Assembly: GCF_946220915.1 (NCBI RefSeq)
Contig: NZ_CAMIHH010000044.1
Location: 1-24,162, forward strand
Direction: 5' to 3'
DNA length: 24,162 nucleotides
DNA from: an uncultured Flavobacterium sp.
GTDB taxonomy: Bacteria; Bacteroidota; Bacteroidia; Flavobacteriales; Flavobacteriaceae
Under the pieces are notes generated by a model. That model worked only from the letters and a program-made list of their open reading frames with translations. It did not search any database and was not told where the DNA came from. Below, piece by piece: positions 14,066 through 23,033 of this stretch; positions within the stretch are counted from its first letter, which is position 1; the number at the start of each line of letters is the position of its first letter. The position numbers were made by a program, and so were the translations under genes.

Positions 14066-16903
14066 CTATTCTTTGATAAGCTTCATCGTGCTCAAACGGT
14101 TGGCTGTATCGGTAACTTTTACCAGGTATATGCCAGTGCCCAGGCCGCTTACGTCAAAAGTAGCATTAGCCTCCGCACTGCCAAATGATTTAACCAGCTG
14201 GCCTGTAACTGTATACACTTGTACTGCCGCAACGGCAGCGTTCAGGTTAAACTGGCTGCTGGCAGGGTTGGGGTACAATGCAATTTTAGGAGCTGCAAAT
14301 TCTTCATTTCCAAGTACTACTGGCGGTTTGTTTCCTAATATCCTGTATTCGCCCGGCTGAAGCGTAACCGAGGTAGTGCTGTTGGCTACCGTAGTTTCAT
14401 CCATCAGGTTATACCATGTATCGGTAACGCCCGCAGGGAAATTAGTATTAACCGTTTGTGCGGTAGTATTAAAGTTTGCAAGGACGATAACATTCCTAAG
14501 CGCTGTAGCAGGTATGGCCGTATCCCAAATGTCAAGCCTTGGCAGCAGGTTGCCCGATGCTACGGTAAAAGTATTCGTGCTGAATACTGCATTTTCCTTC
14601 CTCAGCTTTATCATTTTTGCCCAGGTATTGTACAATGACATCCTGTCGGCATTATTTTGGTACCCAAGCTCAAAAGGTATGGGTTTCGGGTTGGTGCGGC
14701 ATCCATCGTTTATACTCCCGTTCTCGCAGTAATTGATGCTGTAGTCATAACCGAGCTCACCAAACTGCCATACCATTTTAGGGCCTGGTACGGTAAAGAA
14801 TACCGCGCCCACTGCTTTTTGCCTGTTGAGTGCAGTAGCCATATCCTTAACGTTATACGATCCGGAAGAAGCGCCATGCTCCAGGTTTTTATACATAAGC
14901 CTTTCTTCGTCATGGCTTTCTGCAAAGCCTACAAGCCTTGGCTGGCTATAGCCCCTGTTCTCAAAATCTATCCTGTCAAAATTGCTTTCGCTGGCATAGC
15001 CCATGCTGTTTTGGTTATATGGGTGCGTATGTTTGCCCCACAGCATTATCCCCTTACCCTCGTTTACACGGTAGTTGGCCCATTCGGTTTCTTCTGCGGT
15101 CGAACTGTTCGGGCCGCTGCCTTCGCCAAGGTGCTCAAAAATCACGTAGAAATCCGGGTCAATTTCCCATTGCTTGTCGGCATAGTGTTTTAGTACTGCT
15201 ACCCTGTCGGCCTGGTAGTTGTTGGTACAAACATCGCCGCCTGTACCACAGTTTTGGGTAAAGCCTTTGGTAAGGTCCCAACGGAAGCCGTCAATTTTAT
15301 ATTCGGTCATCCAGTGCTCAATCGTCCTTTCAGAGTAGTAGCGTGTAAGGGCCGACTGGTGGTTAAGGTCGGTGCCCACACTCCAGGAGTGCAGCGCATT
15401 TACATTACAATATGGGTTTTCGGCTGTGGTAATTCCAAATCCGTCGCCGTCCGGGTCGTTTACCCACATACGTGCTAAAGGCGAACGTCCGTAAACATGG
15501 TTTAGCGCTACATCCAGTATTACCGCAATGCCATTCTGGTGGCAAAGGTCGATAAATGCCTTCATCGATTCTGCAGAACCATAAGCCTTGTCGGGCGCCA
15601 GGTGATAGGCCGTGTTGTAGCCCCATGAAATGTTGCCCTCAAACTCCATAACCGGCATTAGCTCGATGGCATTGATGTTAAGGTTCTTAAGGTAAGCAAA
15701 CTGGTCGATTAGCGATTGCCAGGTTTTTTGGCTGTTAAAATCCCTGATAAGCAATTCATAAATAACAAGATCTTCCTTTGCAGGCTTGGTAAAGTTGGTT
15801 ACCTGCCAGTTATAAGGTGCCTGTCCGGTTTTAATTACACTTACTTCAAATTGCTGCCCATCAGGATATTGCGGCATTCCCGGATATTCCGCCTCGGTAA
15901 TGTGCGGATCGTCGAAAGGGGAGAGTACAAGGGTAGAGAACGGGTCGGCAGTCTTTACAAGTGCCGGTGAGTTGGCTACGGGAGTTTCATCTACCACCCA
16001 GTACTGGAAAGTATGTGTGTCGCCCGATGTAAAACTGTATGGGAGCTCCAGCCAGAACTTTGTGCCGTCTTTTTTCATGGCATAAGGCGATGTAGGCTGC
16101 CAGTTGTTAAAGCTTCCTGCTACATATACATAATCTTTTAGCGGTGCATTGAGTACAAGGGTAACTTTTGATGCATCTCCGGCATGATAGTTAATACCGT
16201 CCCGCATGCCTGCGGGAAGCGTGGCATTTACATTGCCGGGATTTACCACCGCCGTAAACTTTTTGGTGATCACTGCTGTGGTGCCCTGCGATACTACGAG
16301 TTCGTAATTCTGGTTACCGGTAAGGCCTGTATGGTTATAGCTGAATGACGATACGTTGTTAGCCGTAGTAACGCTTGTCCCGTTCGACATCAGGTTGTAG
16401 TTTGCGGGGCCGCCGGTATTGGTGGCGGTAATGTTAAAGCTTGAGCCAGACGGAAGCAGCGTGGTGCTGTTTTCGGCAGGTGTGCCCATGTTTACCTGAA
16501 AGGCCCCGACATTAATGGAAATATCTGTTGTTTGCGGACTTCCGGCTGTACCTGCCGCCCTGAATACAAACCACATTTTTGTTATTGTGCTCGTAGACGG
16601 AACATTGTAAAAAGCATATAAGCTGGTAGGTATTTCGAGCTTGTATGTCGTGCCCGAAACAAACGTTAACGAGGGCTGAGACGCGTCGACACCCCAGGAG
16701 CCGATGACATTGCTCCAATCGGTACCGTTTACCGTAAGTCCGGTATGCACATATATCGTACCGCCGTAATTGGCCAGCGGTGTACCCGCCTTGTCAAAGA
16801 AAATAGTTACCGGCTGGTCGGCCAGCACAGGGCCCGGATTTGTGGTCACTTGTGCAAAGCCTAAAAAGCCCAGTAGCAAAAAAAGGATCGTAATTCTTTT
16901 CAT
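14066..16903 (-). CDS. Secreted GH13 family glycoside hydrolase (amylase type) with T9SS tail
   Basis: The 945-residue enzyme starts at 16903 with a clear signal peptide (MKRITILFLLLGFLGFAQ). A longer frame from 16936 would use TTG inside the upstream terminator and is rejected. Two or three N-terminal beta-sandwich modules follow (about 25-330), including a CBM48-like segment (YVYVAGSFNNWQPTSPY). The GH13 barrel starts at about 380 (DLVIYELLIRDF). Conserved regions: DVALNHVYG (about 464), IDGFRWDLTKG with the nucleophile Asp (about 543), IFEHLGE (about 589) for the acid/base Glu, and ESHDEERL (about 665). Region III departs from the usual GE(A/V)W, so it belongs to a different GH13 subgroup from its neighbour. 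The C-terminal T9SS domain (LYPNPASSQF to STMKLIKE) is closely similar to that of the neighbouring amylase. The 57-bp gap to susE contains a strong terminator. Likely role: extracellular starch or pullulan breakdown. Confidence 0.94.
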   Translation of the reverse strand: MKRITILFLLLGFLGFAQVTTNPGPVLADQPVTIFFDKAGTPLANYGGTIYVHTGLTVNGTDWSNVIGSWGVDASQPSLTFVSGTTYKLEIPTSLYAFYNVPSTSTITKMWFVFRAAGTAGSPQTTDISINVGAFQVNMGTPAENSTTLLPSGSSFNITATNTGGPANYNLMSNGTSVTTANNVSSFSYNHTGLTGNQNYELVVSQGTTAVITKKFTAVVNPGNVNATLPAGMRDGINYHAGDASKVTLVLNAPLKDYVYVAGSFNNWQPTSPYAMKKDGTKFWLELPYSFTSGDTHTFQYWVVDETPVANSPALVKTADPFSTLVLSPFDDPHITEAEYPGMPQYPDGQQFEVSVIKTGQAPYNWQVTNFTKPAKEDLVIYELLIRDFNSQKTWQSLIDQFAYLKNLNINAIELMPVMEFEGNISWGYNTAYHLAPDKAYGSAESMKAFIDLCHQNGIAVILDVALNHVYGRSPLARMWVNDPDGDGFGITTAENPYCNVNALHSWSVGTDLNHQSALTRYYSERTIEHWMTEYKIDGFRWDLTKGFTQNCGTGGDVCTNNYQADRVAVLKHYADKQWEIDPDFYVIFEHLGEGSGPNSSTAEETEWANYRVNEGKGIMLWGKHTHPYNQNSMGYASESNFDRIDFENRGYSQPRLVGFAESHDEERLMYKNLEHGASSGSYNVKDMATALNRQKAVGAVFFTVPGPKMVWQFGELGYDYSINYCENGSINDGCRTNPKPIPFELGYQNNADRMSLYNTWAKMIKLRKENAVFSTNTFTVASGNLLPRLDIWDTAIPATALRNVIVLANFNTTAQTVNTNFPAGVTDTWYNLMDETTVANSTTSVTLQPGEYRILGNKPPVVLGNEEFAAPKIALYPNPASSQFNLNAAVAAVQVYTVTGQLVKSFGSAEANATFDVSGLGTGIYLVKVTDTANRLSTMKLIKE

Positions 16904-16920
16904 GGTAAAATTTATAAGGT

Positions 16921-16947
16921 AAAAAAGGGCTGACAAAGCAGCCCTTT
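16921..16947 (-). terminator. Intercistronic terminator between susE and the first amylase gene
   Basis: On the - strand, AAAGGGCTG (16947-16939) pairs with CAGCCCTTT (16932-16924) over a 6-nt loop, and the T run continues to 16921 (six T in total). By form it is a strong intrinsic terminator, placed 12 bp after the susE stop. The amylase start is 18 bp beyond it. Confidence 0.88.
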
Positions 16948-16959
16948 CATTTTTATTTA

Positions 16960-18117
16960 TTACAGTCCGGTATACGAGGCTGTACCGTCAAAATTTACGG
17001 TCAGGCCCAGCGTATAAGCACCGGCAGTTATTTGAAAGTTAGAGGAAGCAGGATTATGTACTACCGTTGGGTCGCTTATGCCTACGTTGAACAACCATTC
17101 AGAATTAGCAGCATTGTTAGTGATGTACTGCCCTGTGTTCTTACTCCTGAATTTCATCTCTCCACCAGTCAGGGTAGTAGCGATAGACCATTTGTTGGTG
17201 GCAAAATCATAAGTCATTGGCGTTTCGTCACTCCATTGGCCGGGTGTAGCGTTGCCAATGATCCCCCATTCCATTTTCACAGCCTTGTATTGCAGGTTGT
17301 CAACATCTACCCATACATAATAAAGGCCATCGGTGTCAGCAGGTTTCACGTCGTTACTCCCTGGGCCATCTTGAAGATTGCCATCCTGAACGTTACCTAT
17401 GGTACCGTAGTTACCATTATCCCATGTTCCCTGTTCACCGATGAATTTAAAACCTTCACCTGCGGCAACTTTTACATACGCCTCAAAAATTTTTGTTGTA
17501 CCATCGCCAATGTAACGCATAGGTATGGCGGTAGCATTGTCCCAGCCGCTAAGGCCATAATAAGCCTGTGGCGCACCTACAAGGAAAAGCACGGGTTCTG
17601 TTGGTTCTGGTTCTGTGGTTCCAACGCCAAAAACAATGGTCAAAGGCAAAACTTCAGATACCATTGGCATTTCGGCATTGTCGCCAATGGTAGCGGTAAC
17701 CCGTACCTCAATGTTCGCATTTTCCTCTGCGCTAAGTCCAAGCCCGGGAGGAGTATTTGAGTTTTCCGGCTCAAGAGGGTTAGTAAGTATGGCCTTAAGT
17801 TCAGTGCCCGTAAGCACAAGGAAGCGGTTAGTGGTGTTTGCTATCGTAAGCGGCGCTGCAAAACTGGTTCCCGCAACGGCAACCTCCACTTTATAATCAA
17901 TTGCAGTATCCACGCTGTAAGCGGCATGATCCCATACCAGTGTCAGTGCAACGGCATTAAGTGCATTAGGGTTAATGGTAATGTTAGCGCTCCCTTCCGG
18001 TGCGATAAGTACCGGGTTGGTAGATTTGTCGATGATAATCTTGTTATCGTCCGTGCTGCACGACATTACCGACAGGAACAGCAGTGCAAAAATTGATAAG
18101 TTAAATATCTTTTTCAT
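16960..18117 (-). CDS. susE: SusE-like outer-membrane starch-binding lipoprotein
   Basis: The 385-residue lipoprotein has its signal ending at Cys20 (LFLSVMSC). The next residues, C-S-T-D-D, are acidic, as in surface-exposure signals of Bacteroidota lipoproteins. The N-terminal SusE-type domain (about 30-165) contains TLVWDHAAYSVDTAIDYKVEVA. A Pro/Glu/Thr linker (TEPEPTEP) leads to two beta-sandwich carbohydrate-binding repeats. The first starts at VLFLVGAPQAYYGLSGWDNA (aromatic-rich) and the second at about KMEWGIIGNATPGQWSDETPM. It should bind starch or maltodextrin at the cell surface and hand it to SusC/SusD. It lies 17 bp after susD. SusE and SusF differ mainly in domain number; SusE is the better fit here by size. 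Confidence 0.9.
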   Translation of the reverse strand: MKKIFNLSIFALLFLSVMSCSTDDNKIIIDKSTNPVLIAPEGSANITINPNALNAVALTLVWDHAAYSVDTAIDYKVEVAVAGTSFAAPLTIANTTNRFLVLTGTELKAILTNPLEPENSNTPPGLGLSAEENANIEVRVTATIGDNAEMPMVSEVLPLTIVFGVGTTEPEPTEPVLFLVGAPQAYYGLSGWDNATAIPMRYIGDGTTKIFEAYVKVAAGEGFKFIGEQGTWDNGNYGTIGNVQDGNLQDGPGSNDVKPADTDGLYYVWVDVDNLQYKAVKMEWGIIGNATPGQWSDETPMTYDFATNKWSIATTLTGGEMKFRSKNTGQYITNNAANSEWLFNVGISDPTVVHNPASSNFQITAGAYTLGLTVNFDGTASYTGL

Positions 18118-18134
18118 TTTATGGGTGTTATAAG

Positions 18135-19685
18135 TTAAAAACCTGGGTTTTGTGTTAAGTTAGGGTTAGCCTCAAGCGCACTTTGCGGGATAGGGAAAAC
18201 ATTGTAAGTAGAAGCGATCGGTGTTCCATTGACACTGTTGCCTTTCCATGGCCATAAATAGCTTCCTCCCGTGAATTTTCCGTAACGGATAAGGTCGGTC
18301 CTCCTGTGGCCTTCAAGGTTAAGCTCGCGTGCCCTTTCGTCGAGGATAAAATCCAGGTTAAGCTCACCTGCCGAAATTGTAGCTGCGTGCGACCTTGTCC
18401 TGATGTTGTTCACGTAAGTAAGCGCATCAGACTCCGAGCCACCGCCACCGCGCAAAACGCACTCGGCATACATCAAATAGGCATCTGCAAGGCGGAACAA
18501 TGGAAAATCGGTAGGTGAAAAGGCTGTTGCGCTCGATGATCCGTTAAAGTTCGTGTTCCTGAATTTAATCGACGGGTACCCATCGGCCCATGCCTTGTAA
18601 TCTTCCATTTCATAACTATGCCCCTGGGTCCAGAAAAGCTCTGCCCTGTCATCCGTAGAAGTTTCCAGGTCACCATACAGCGAATACCATGCTTTGGTAG
18701 CCCTGTGCCCCGACCACCCTTCTGTTGTGCCAAACTGTGCAAGTGGCATCGTTTCGGTACCAATAGATCCGTTTACCAGATAGGTAGTATTGGCAAAACT
18801 CTGGCTTACTACTGCGTCTGCTATAAGCGGGTAGATGATCTCGGTAGAAGTATTATTGTCACCACTGAAGTTGCTTACAAAATTAGTGGCGAGGCTATAG
18901 TTTCCTTCATTAATGACTAGTGAAGTATAATTTAGCGCATCGGTCCAGCGTGCAGTGCCAGTATATACCTGTGCGTTAAGGTAAAGCTTGGCAAGCAGCA
19001 TGCGTACTACCGATTTATTTGCCCTTCCGTATGAATTGGTTGGCGGCATCATCGGTTCAATCGCTAAAAGCTCGCTTTCTACATATTCAAACAGCTCAGC
19101 CCTTGTAGCTTCCGGCAGCGGTGTCGTGCTGCCATATGTGCTTTCATTTACAAGTACCCCCTTGCCAAAGCAATCGATCATGTAATAGTAGGCCATTGCT
19201 CTTAAGAAACGGAATTCGCTGGTTATCTGCTCTTTGTTTTCAACATTTACATTTTCAAGCGCCATTATTATATTTGTAGTCTGTGGCACAATGTAGTATA
19301 CCCTGTCATACAGGTAAGCAAAAAACTTATTGTTCGATGTCCAGTTCGATGTTGTGGTAAGCTGGTCGAGCCCGTCATCGCCCCAACGGTTTTTCATGCC
19401 ATCGGCGGTAAAATCCTGCAGGTTTATGATTCCTCTTAGGAAACCTGTTTCACCGGGATTACCGGTTATGTCTGTACTTCCTGGGCCGTCTGAGCCCGAG
19501 AGTGCAAAAGCGCCATACATTTTGGAAAGAAGCCCCTGTACTGCCTGGGGATCTTTCTTCAACAGGTTCTCAAGTGAGAGCTCTACCTTGGGTTTGGTGT
19601 CCAGCTCGCTCGAACAGGATGTTATCCCCGTACCCAGCACTAAGGCGGCAACCCCTAAAATTATTGTATTTCTGAAATTTTTCAT
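18135..19685 (-). CDS. susD: SusD-like starch-binding outer-membrane lipoprotein
   Basis: The 516-residue protein is the surface lid that captures maltooligosaccharides for SusC. The start is set at ATG 19685 (MKNFRNTIILGV); an in-frame TTG two codons upstream is less likely. The lipobox Cys is residue 24 (GITSC). SusD hallmarks are visible: an N-terminal SELDTKPKVELSLENLL segment, a helical TPR-like core with FRFLRAMAYYYMIDCFG, and the C-terminal DERARELNLEGHRRTDLIRYG. The C-terminus ends NPNLTQNPGF, also typical. It begins 17 bp after susC and precedes susE by 17 bp, so the three are tightly co-transcribed. Confidence 0.97.
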   Translation of the reverse strand: MKNFRNTIILGVAALVLGTGITSCSSELDTKPKVELSLENLLKKDPQAVQGLLSKMYGAFALSGSDGPGSTDITGNPGETGFLRGIINLQDFTADGMKNRWGDDGLDQLTTTSNWTSNNKFFAYLYDRVYYIVPQTTNIIMALENVNVENKEQITSEFRFLRAMAYYYMIDCFGKGVLVNESTYGSTTPLPEATRAELFEYVESELLAIEPMMPPTNSYGRANKSVVRMLLAKLYLNAQVYTGTARWTDALNYTSLVINEGNYSLATNFVSNFSGDNNTSTEIIYPLIADAVVSQSFANTTYLVNGSIGTETMPLAQFGTTEGWSGHRATKAWYSLYGDLETSTDDRAELFWTQGHSYEMEDYKAWADGYPSIKFRNTNFNGSSSATAFSPTDFPLFRLADAYLMYAECVLRGGGGSESDALTYVNNIRTRSHAATISAGELNLDFILDERARELNLEGHRRTDLIRYGKFTGGSYLWPWKGNSVNGTPIASTYNVFPIPQSALEANPNLTQNPGF

Positions 19686-19702
19686 GTCCAATTTTATTTT
19701 TA

Positions 19703-22700
19703 TTAAAAGTCAAGGTTTACACCAAAGCTGTAAATTCTCGGCCTCGGGTAGAAATTGTTGTCAATGCCGCCAAAGTTTTCAGGATCCTGGCCACTGTAAT
19801 TAGTAACAAGGAATGCGTTGTTTACCGTTCCGTAAAACCTTAGCGAGGCTGATTTTATAATGTTATTGAACCTGTAGCCCAGTGTAATATTATCACATCT
19901 CAGGAAAGCTGCGCTTTCAAGGTAATAATCAGAAAACGGTACAGGGTCAAGTATGGTCTTTATGCGTGGGTCTGCAGCGCCGTTATAAAAATCAAGCACG
20001 TTATTAAGGCTGTTAGAGTTGTTCGGCACAGGCCTGTTAACCCATCCGCCCTGTAGCTTTACGCCATTATATACCTGCCCGTCAAGCTGTCCGTGGAAGT
20101 TGGCCGAAAGGTCGAAATTTTTATAGGTAAAGTTTGTTGCAAAACCGAATGTCCAGTTGGGGCGTAGCGGCTCGTAATAACGGTCTTCATTGTTTACCTG
20201 TCCATCCTCATTGCGGTCTTTGAATGCACCTGGAATGATGTTTCCGGCGTTGTCATAAAGCTGCTCATACACAAAAGCAGAATAAGGCTGCGAGCCCACG
20301 CTGTTTTGAGCCAGGTAGAGCCCCGTTCCTACTGGCAGGCCAGAGTTGAGATCCTGAAAGGAAGTGATGTTCTTCAGGTCGGTTACAGTACCGAAATTAT
20401 AAGCAATGTTGCCTAATAGCTCCCAAGTGAAATCTTCAGTAGAGATTGGCTTCAGGTTTAAGCTTACTTCCACACCCTGGTTTTCCATGCTACCTATGTT
20501 TTGAGTAATTACATTTGAAAGATACTGTCCCGGTGGTACAAAAGTTTGCACAAGCAGATCATCAGTAACTTTTTTATATACATCTACGCTACCGGATAGC
20601 AATTGGTTTTTGAACATCGAGAAATCAATACCCGCATTGTATGTGGTGGTAACTTCCCATTTCAATTGGTCATTAAACGGGTTGGCGCTATAGGTGTTTA
20701 CACCTGGCAGGTATTGGCTCGTAGGGCTGCCCGGCTTGTAAATTGCCGAGCTTGGGTAGTAGCCTGCCGATGCTGTAATGTCCTGCTGCCCTGTCTGTCC
20801 TATACCAATGCGCAGTTTAAGGTCGTTGATTACACTGTTGTCCCTAAGGAAGCTTTCGTCACTGATCCTCCAGGCGAAAGCTGCTGCCGGGAAATAGCCC
20901 CAGCGCTCATCTTCCCTGAATAATGACGAACCATCGGCCCTTAAGGTAAATGTAAAGAGATAGCGGTCATAAAGGTCTACGTTGGCACGGCCAAAGAACG
21001 ATTCCAAAACCGTTTTGTTGTAATACCTTTCATTTGGGTTAGCGGGGTTCGGCTGACGTTCACGTAAACCTGTATCGGTATTGTACCTGTATATGTCTTT
21101 ATAACCATCGTTAACAAAGCTTTGGTACGAATGCCCTGCCTGTGCGTCCACACGGGTTACAGGCCCTTCGGTAAAGTTTTTGGTATACGAAAGGTAGGCA
21201 TCCATTAGCTTGTTTGTAATGTGCTGGTTTTCCCTGTAATTCACTCCGGGATTGAATACCCAGGCATTGTTGGTATTATCCCTTTGGTAGGACGCAAATG
21301 CAAATTGGTTATACTCCTCAAGAATGTTTGCGCGTGATGCATCTATGCCAAGGTTAACCACGGCCCTAAGCTCCGGCAGGAAATGCATTTTATAGTCAAG
21401 CTCAATATTGGCAAGCAGCCTGTTTACTTTTTCCGGCCTTCTTCTTTCGTTCAGCAGGTTAACGGGATTGTACTGTCCGTCAAAATCAAGAGGGTCACCA
21501 AATGCATTGCCATTCTCGTCTTCCCTGTAAGTGGTGTTCTGGTAATATCCGCCAAAGCTGCCCAAAGTACCGGCAGGGGCGTAGATGGGCTTGGTAGGGT
21601 CCATGTTAAGCGAGCCTGCGAGGCCGCTTGCCTCATCAATTGCATTTTTGTCTACCCATGTGCCTTTTGCGTTGATGTCCACTTTAAGGTGGTTATCCAG
21701 AAACGTAGGGGTTAGCTTTATGCTCCCGGTAAAGCGCTCGTAGTCGCTCGTATTTATGATGCCTTCATTGCTGGTATAGCCTACCGATGCCCTTACAGGC
21801 AGTTTGCCAAACAGGTTGGCGCGTGCGCTGAAATTATGGTCGTTATAAAAGGCTGTCCTCATAATGGCATCCTGCCAGTTGGTGTTGGATAGTATACGGC
21901 CTTCGATCTCCGGTGTGGCAGGGTTATCCCTCATTAAGGTTGAAGGATCGTCTACCCCAAGATAGTTTGTAAGGGTAGGGTGGTACTGCTGTATGAACTT
22001 AGCAAAAGTACGCCCGTCCATCATGTCAATGGTATTTTGTACCTTGCTGATACCCACTGTGGCGTTATAGTTAAACTGTGGTGCGCCCGAAGTACCTTTT
22101 TTAGTTGTAATGATGATCACACCGTTGGATGCCCTTGAACCGTAAATGGCTGTTGCCGATGCATCTTTAAGTACTGTAAACGACTCGACATCATTTGGAT
22201 TCACAAGTGACAGCGGGTTGCTTATACCTGCGGGGCTCACAAAGTCAAGTGGCACGCCGTCGATCACGATAAGCGGGTTGTTTTGTGCACTTAGCGAGCT
22301 TCCGCCGCGTATCCTGATGTTCGGTGCGGCATCGGGCTGGCCTCCGGCGCTGGTTATCCTTACACCCGGCGCACGGCCTGTAAGCAGCTGGTCGGTGGTG
22401 GCTATGGCGCCTTTATTGAAATCTTTAGACGTTACCGAAGTGACCGCACCGGTAGCATCCCGGCGGGTAGTGGAACCGTAACCGATAACCACAACCTCTT
22501 CAAGCTGGGTCGCATCCTCGCTCATGACCACATCCAGGGTACTTTGCCCTGAATAGGTAATTACCTGGTTAGAGAAGCCGATAAAGCTGAATACGATCTG
22601 GTCGCCACTGTTCAGTCCGGACAGCTTGAAATTACCGTCCATGTCCGACGAAGTGCCGTTTTGGGTGCCCTGAACAATTACATTTACCCCGGGTATGGGC

Positions 22701-22807
22701 TGCCCGGTGGCGTTATCGCGTACGACTCCCGATAAAGTGCTCTGGGCCAGTGCACTTATAGGAAGCATCAGCAATAAAAGTAATAACTTCTGATACATTG
22801 TTTTCAT
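19703..22807 (-). CDS. susC: SusC-like TonB-dependent starch/maltodextrin transporter
   Basis: The 1034-residue outer-membrane protein has a signal peptide (1-21, ALA before Gln22) and a carboxypeptidase-regulatory-like domain (about 24-95; LSGVVRDNATGQPIPGVNV). A TonB box (LEEVVVIGYGS, about 102-112) leads to a plug domain with GRAPGVRITSAGGQPDAAPNIRIRGG, PLIVIDGVPLD and ASATAIYGSRASNGVIIITTKKG. A 22-strand-type barrel ends at YSFGVNLDF. It has no extra N-terminal STN signalling domain, so sigma/anti-sigma control is unlikely; this fits regulation by the divergent LacI-type gene. It is the first gene of the operon, with operator-like palindromes upstream. Confidence 0.97.
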   Translation of the reverse strand: MKTMYQKLLLLLLMLPISALAQSTLSGVVRDNATGQPIPGVNVIVQGTQNGTSSDMDGNFKLSGLNSGDQIVFSFIGFSNQVITYSGQSTLDVVMSEDATQLEEVVVIGYGSTTRRDATGAVTSVTSKDFNKGAIATTDQLLTGRAPGVRITSAGGQPDAAPNIRIRGGSSLSAQNNPLIVIDGVPLDFVSPAGISNPLSLVNPNDVESFTVLKDASATAIYGSRASNGVIIITTKKGTSGAPQFNYNATVGISKVQNTIDMMDGRTFAKFIQQYHPTLTNYLGVDDPSTLMRDNPATPEIEGRILSNTNWQDAIMRTAFYNDHNFSARANLFGKLPVRASVGYTSNEGIINTSDYERFTGSIKLTPTFLDNHLKVDINAKGTWVDKNAIDEASGLAGSLNMDPTKPIYAPAGTLGSFGGYYQNTTYREDENGNAFGDPLDFDGQYNPVNLLNERRRPEKVNRLLANIELDYKMHFLPELRAVVNLGIDASRANILEEYNQFAFASYQRDNTNNAWVFNPGVNYRENQHITNKLMDAYLSYTKNFTEGPVTRVDAQAGHSYQSFVNDGYKDIYRYNTDTGLRERQPNPANPNERYYNKTVLESFFGRANVDLYDRYLFTFTLRADGSSLFREDERWGYFPAAAFAWRISDESFLRDNSVINDLKLRIGIGQTGQQDITASAGYYPSSAIYKPGSPTSQYLPGVNTYSANPFNDQLKWEVTTTYNAGIDFSMFKNQLLSGSVDVYKKVTDDLLVQTFVPPGQYLSNVITQNIGSMENQGVEVSLNLKPISTEDFTWELLGNIAYNFGTVTDLKNITSFQDLNSGLPVGTGLYLAQNSVGSQPYSAFVYEQLYDNAGNIIPGAFKDRNEDGQVNNEDRYYEPLRPNWTFGFATNFTYKNFDLSANFHGQLDGQVYNGVKLQGGWVNRPVPNNSNSLNNVLDFYNGAADPRIKTILDPVPFSDYYLESAAFLRCDNITLGYRFNNIIKSASLRFYGTVNNAFLVTNYSGQDPENFGGIDNNFYPRPRIYSFGVNLDF

Positions 22808-22864
22808 ACAAGTTGTTTAGGTTAATTTTGCGTTTTGTTTCTGCTTATAATCCACTTCGAATGT

Positions 22865-22891
22865 TAAAATTATGTAAAAAACACTAACAAA
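22865..22891 (-). promoter_or_regulatory. Candidate susC promoter
   Basis: On the - strand TTTG (22891-22888) is followed after 15 bp (slightly short) by TAATTTTA (22872-22865), a partial -7 match. The -33 box sits at the edge of the first operator-like palindrome, so a bound regulator could touch RNA polymerase or block it. Confidence 0.35.
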
Positions 22892-22903
22892 AAAACGTTT
22901 TCG
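22890..22903. promoter_or_regulatory. LacI-type operator 1 (susC-proximal)
   Basis: AAAACGTTTT (22892-22901) is a perfect 10-bp palindrome centred on CG at 22896/22897. LacI-family proteins insert a hinge-helix Leu at a central CpG. The right side continues CGTTTTCG, and its complement CGAAAACG forms the left half of operator 2. Confidence 0.65.
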
Positions 22904-22917
22904 TGGTTTGGGGGTTG

Positions 22918-22931
22918 CGAAAACGTTGTCG
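22918..22931. promoter_or_regulatory. LacI-type operator 2 (between susC and the regulator)
   Basis: CGAAAACGTTGTCG is a 14-bp palindrome with a single mismatched pair, centred on CG at 22924/22925, 28 bp from the centre of operator 1. A weaker palindrome GAAAACTTTC (22936-22945) follows 16 bp further on and may be a degenerate third site. Confidence 0.7.
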
Positions 22932-22973
22932 TGTTGAAAACTTTCGCGGCTTTATACAATTTCAGTAAGATAA

Positions 22974-23004
22974 TTGCTATTAATAAAAATTACGTTTACC
23001 TTTA
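22974..23004 (+). promoter_or_regulatory. Candidate promoter of the LacI-family regulator gene
   Basis: TTG (22974-22976) and TACCTTTA (22997-23004) are 20 bp apart, close to the Bacteroidota TTG/TAnnTTTG arrangement. The expected start site is near 23010, about 24 nt before the ATG. Confidence 0.45.
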
Positions 23005-23033
23005 TTTGCGAATCGATATTTACGCCCAATTCC

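Noticed and set aside
17032..17760. Long + strand open frame of about 242 codons opposite susE
   Set aside because: It overlaps the SusE-like gene completely and its translation has no recognisable domain; it is a shadow frame caused by codon bias.
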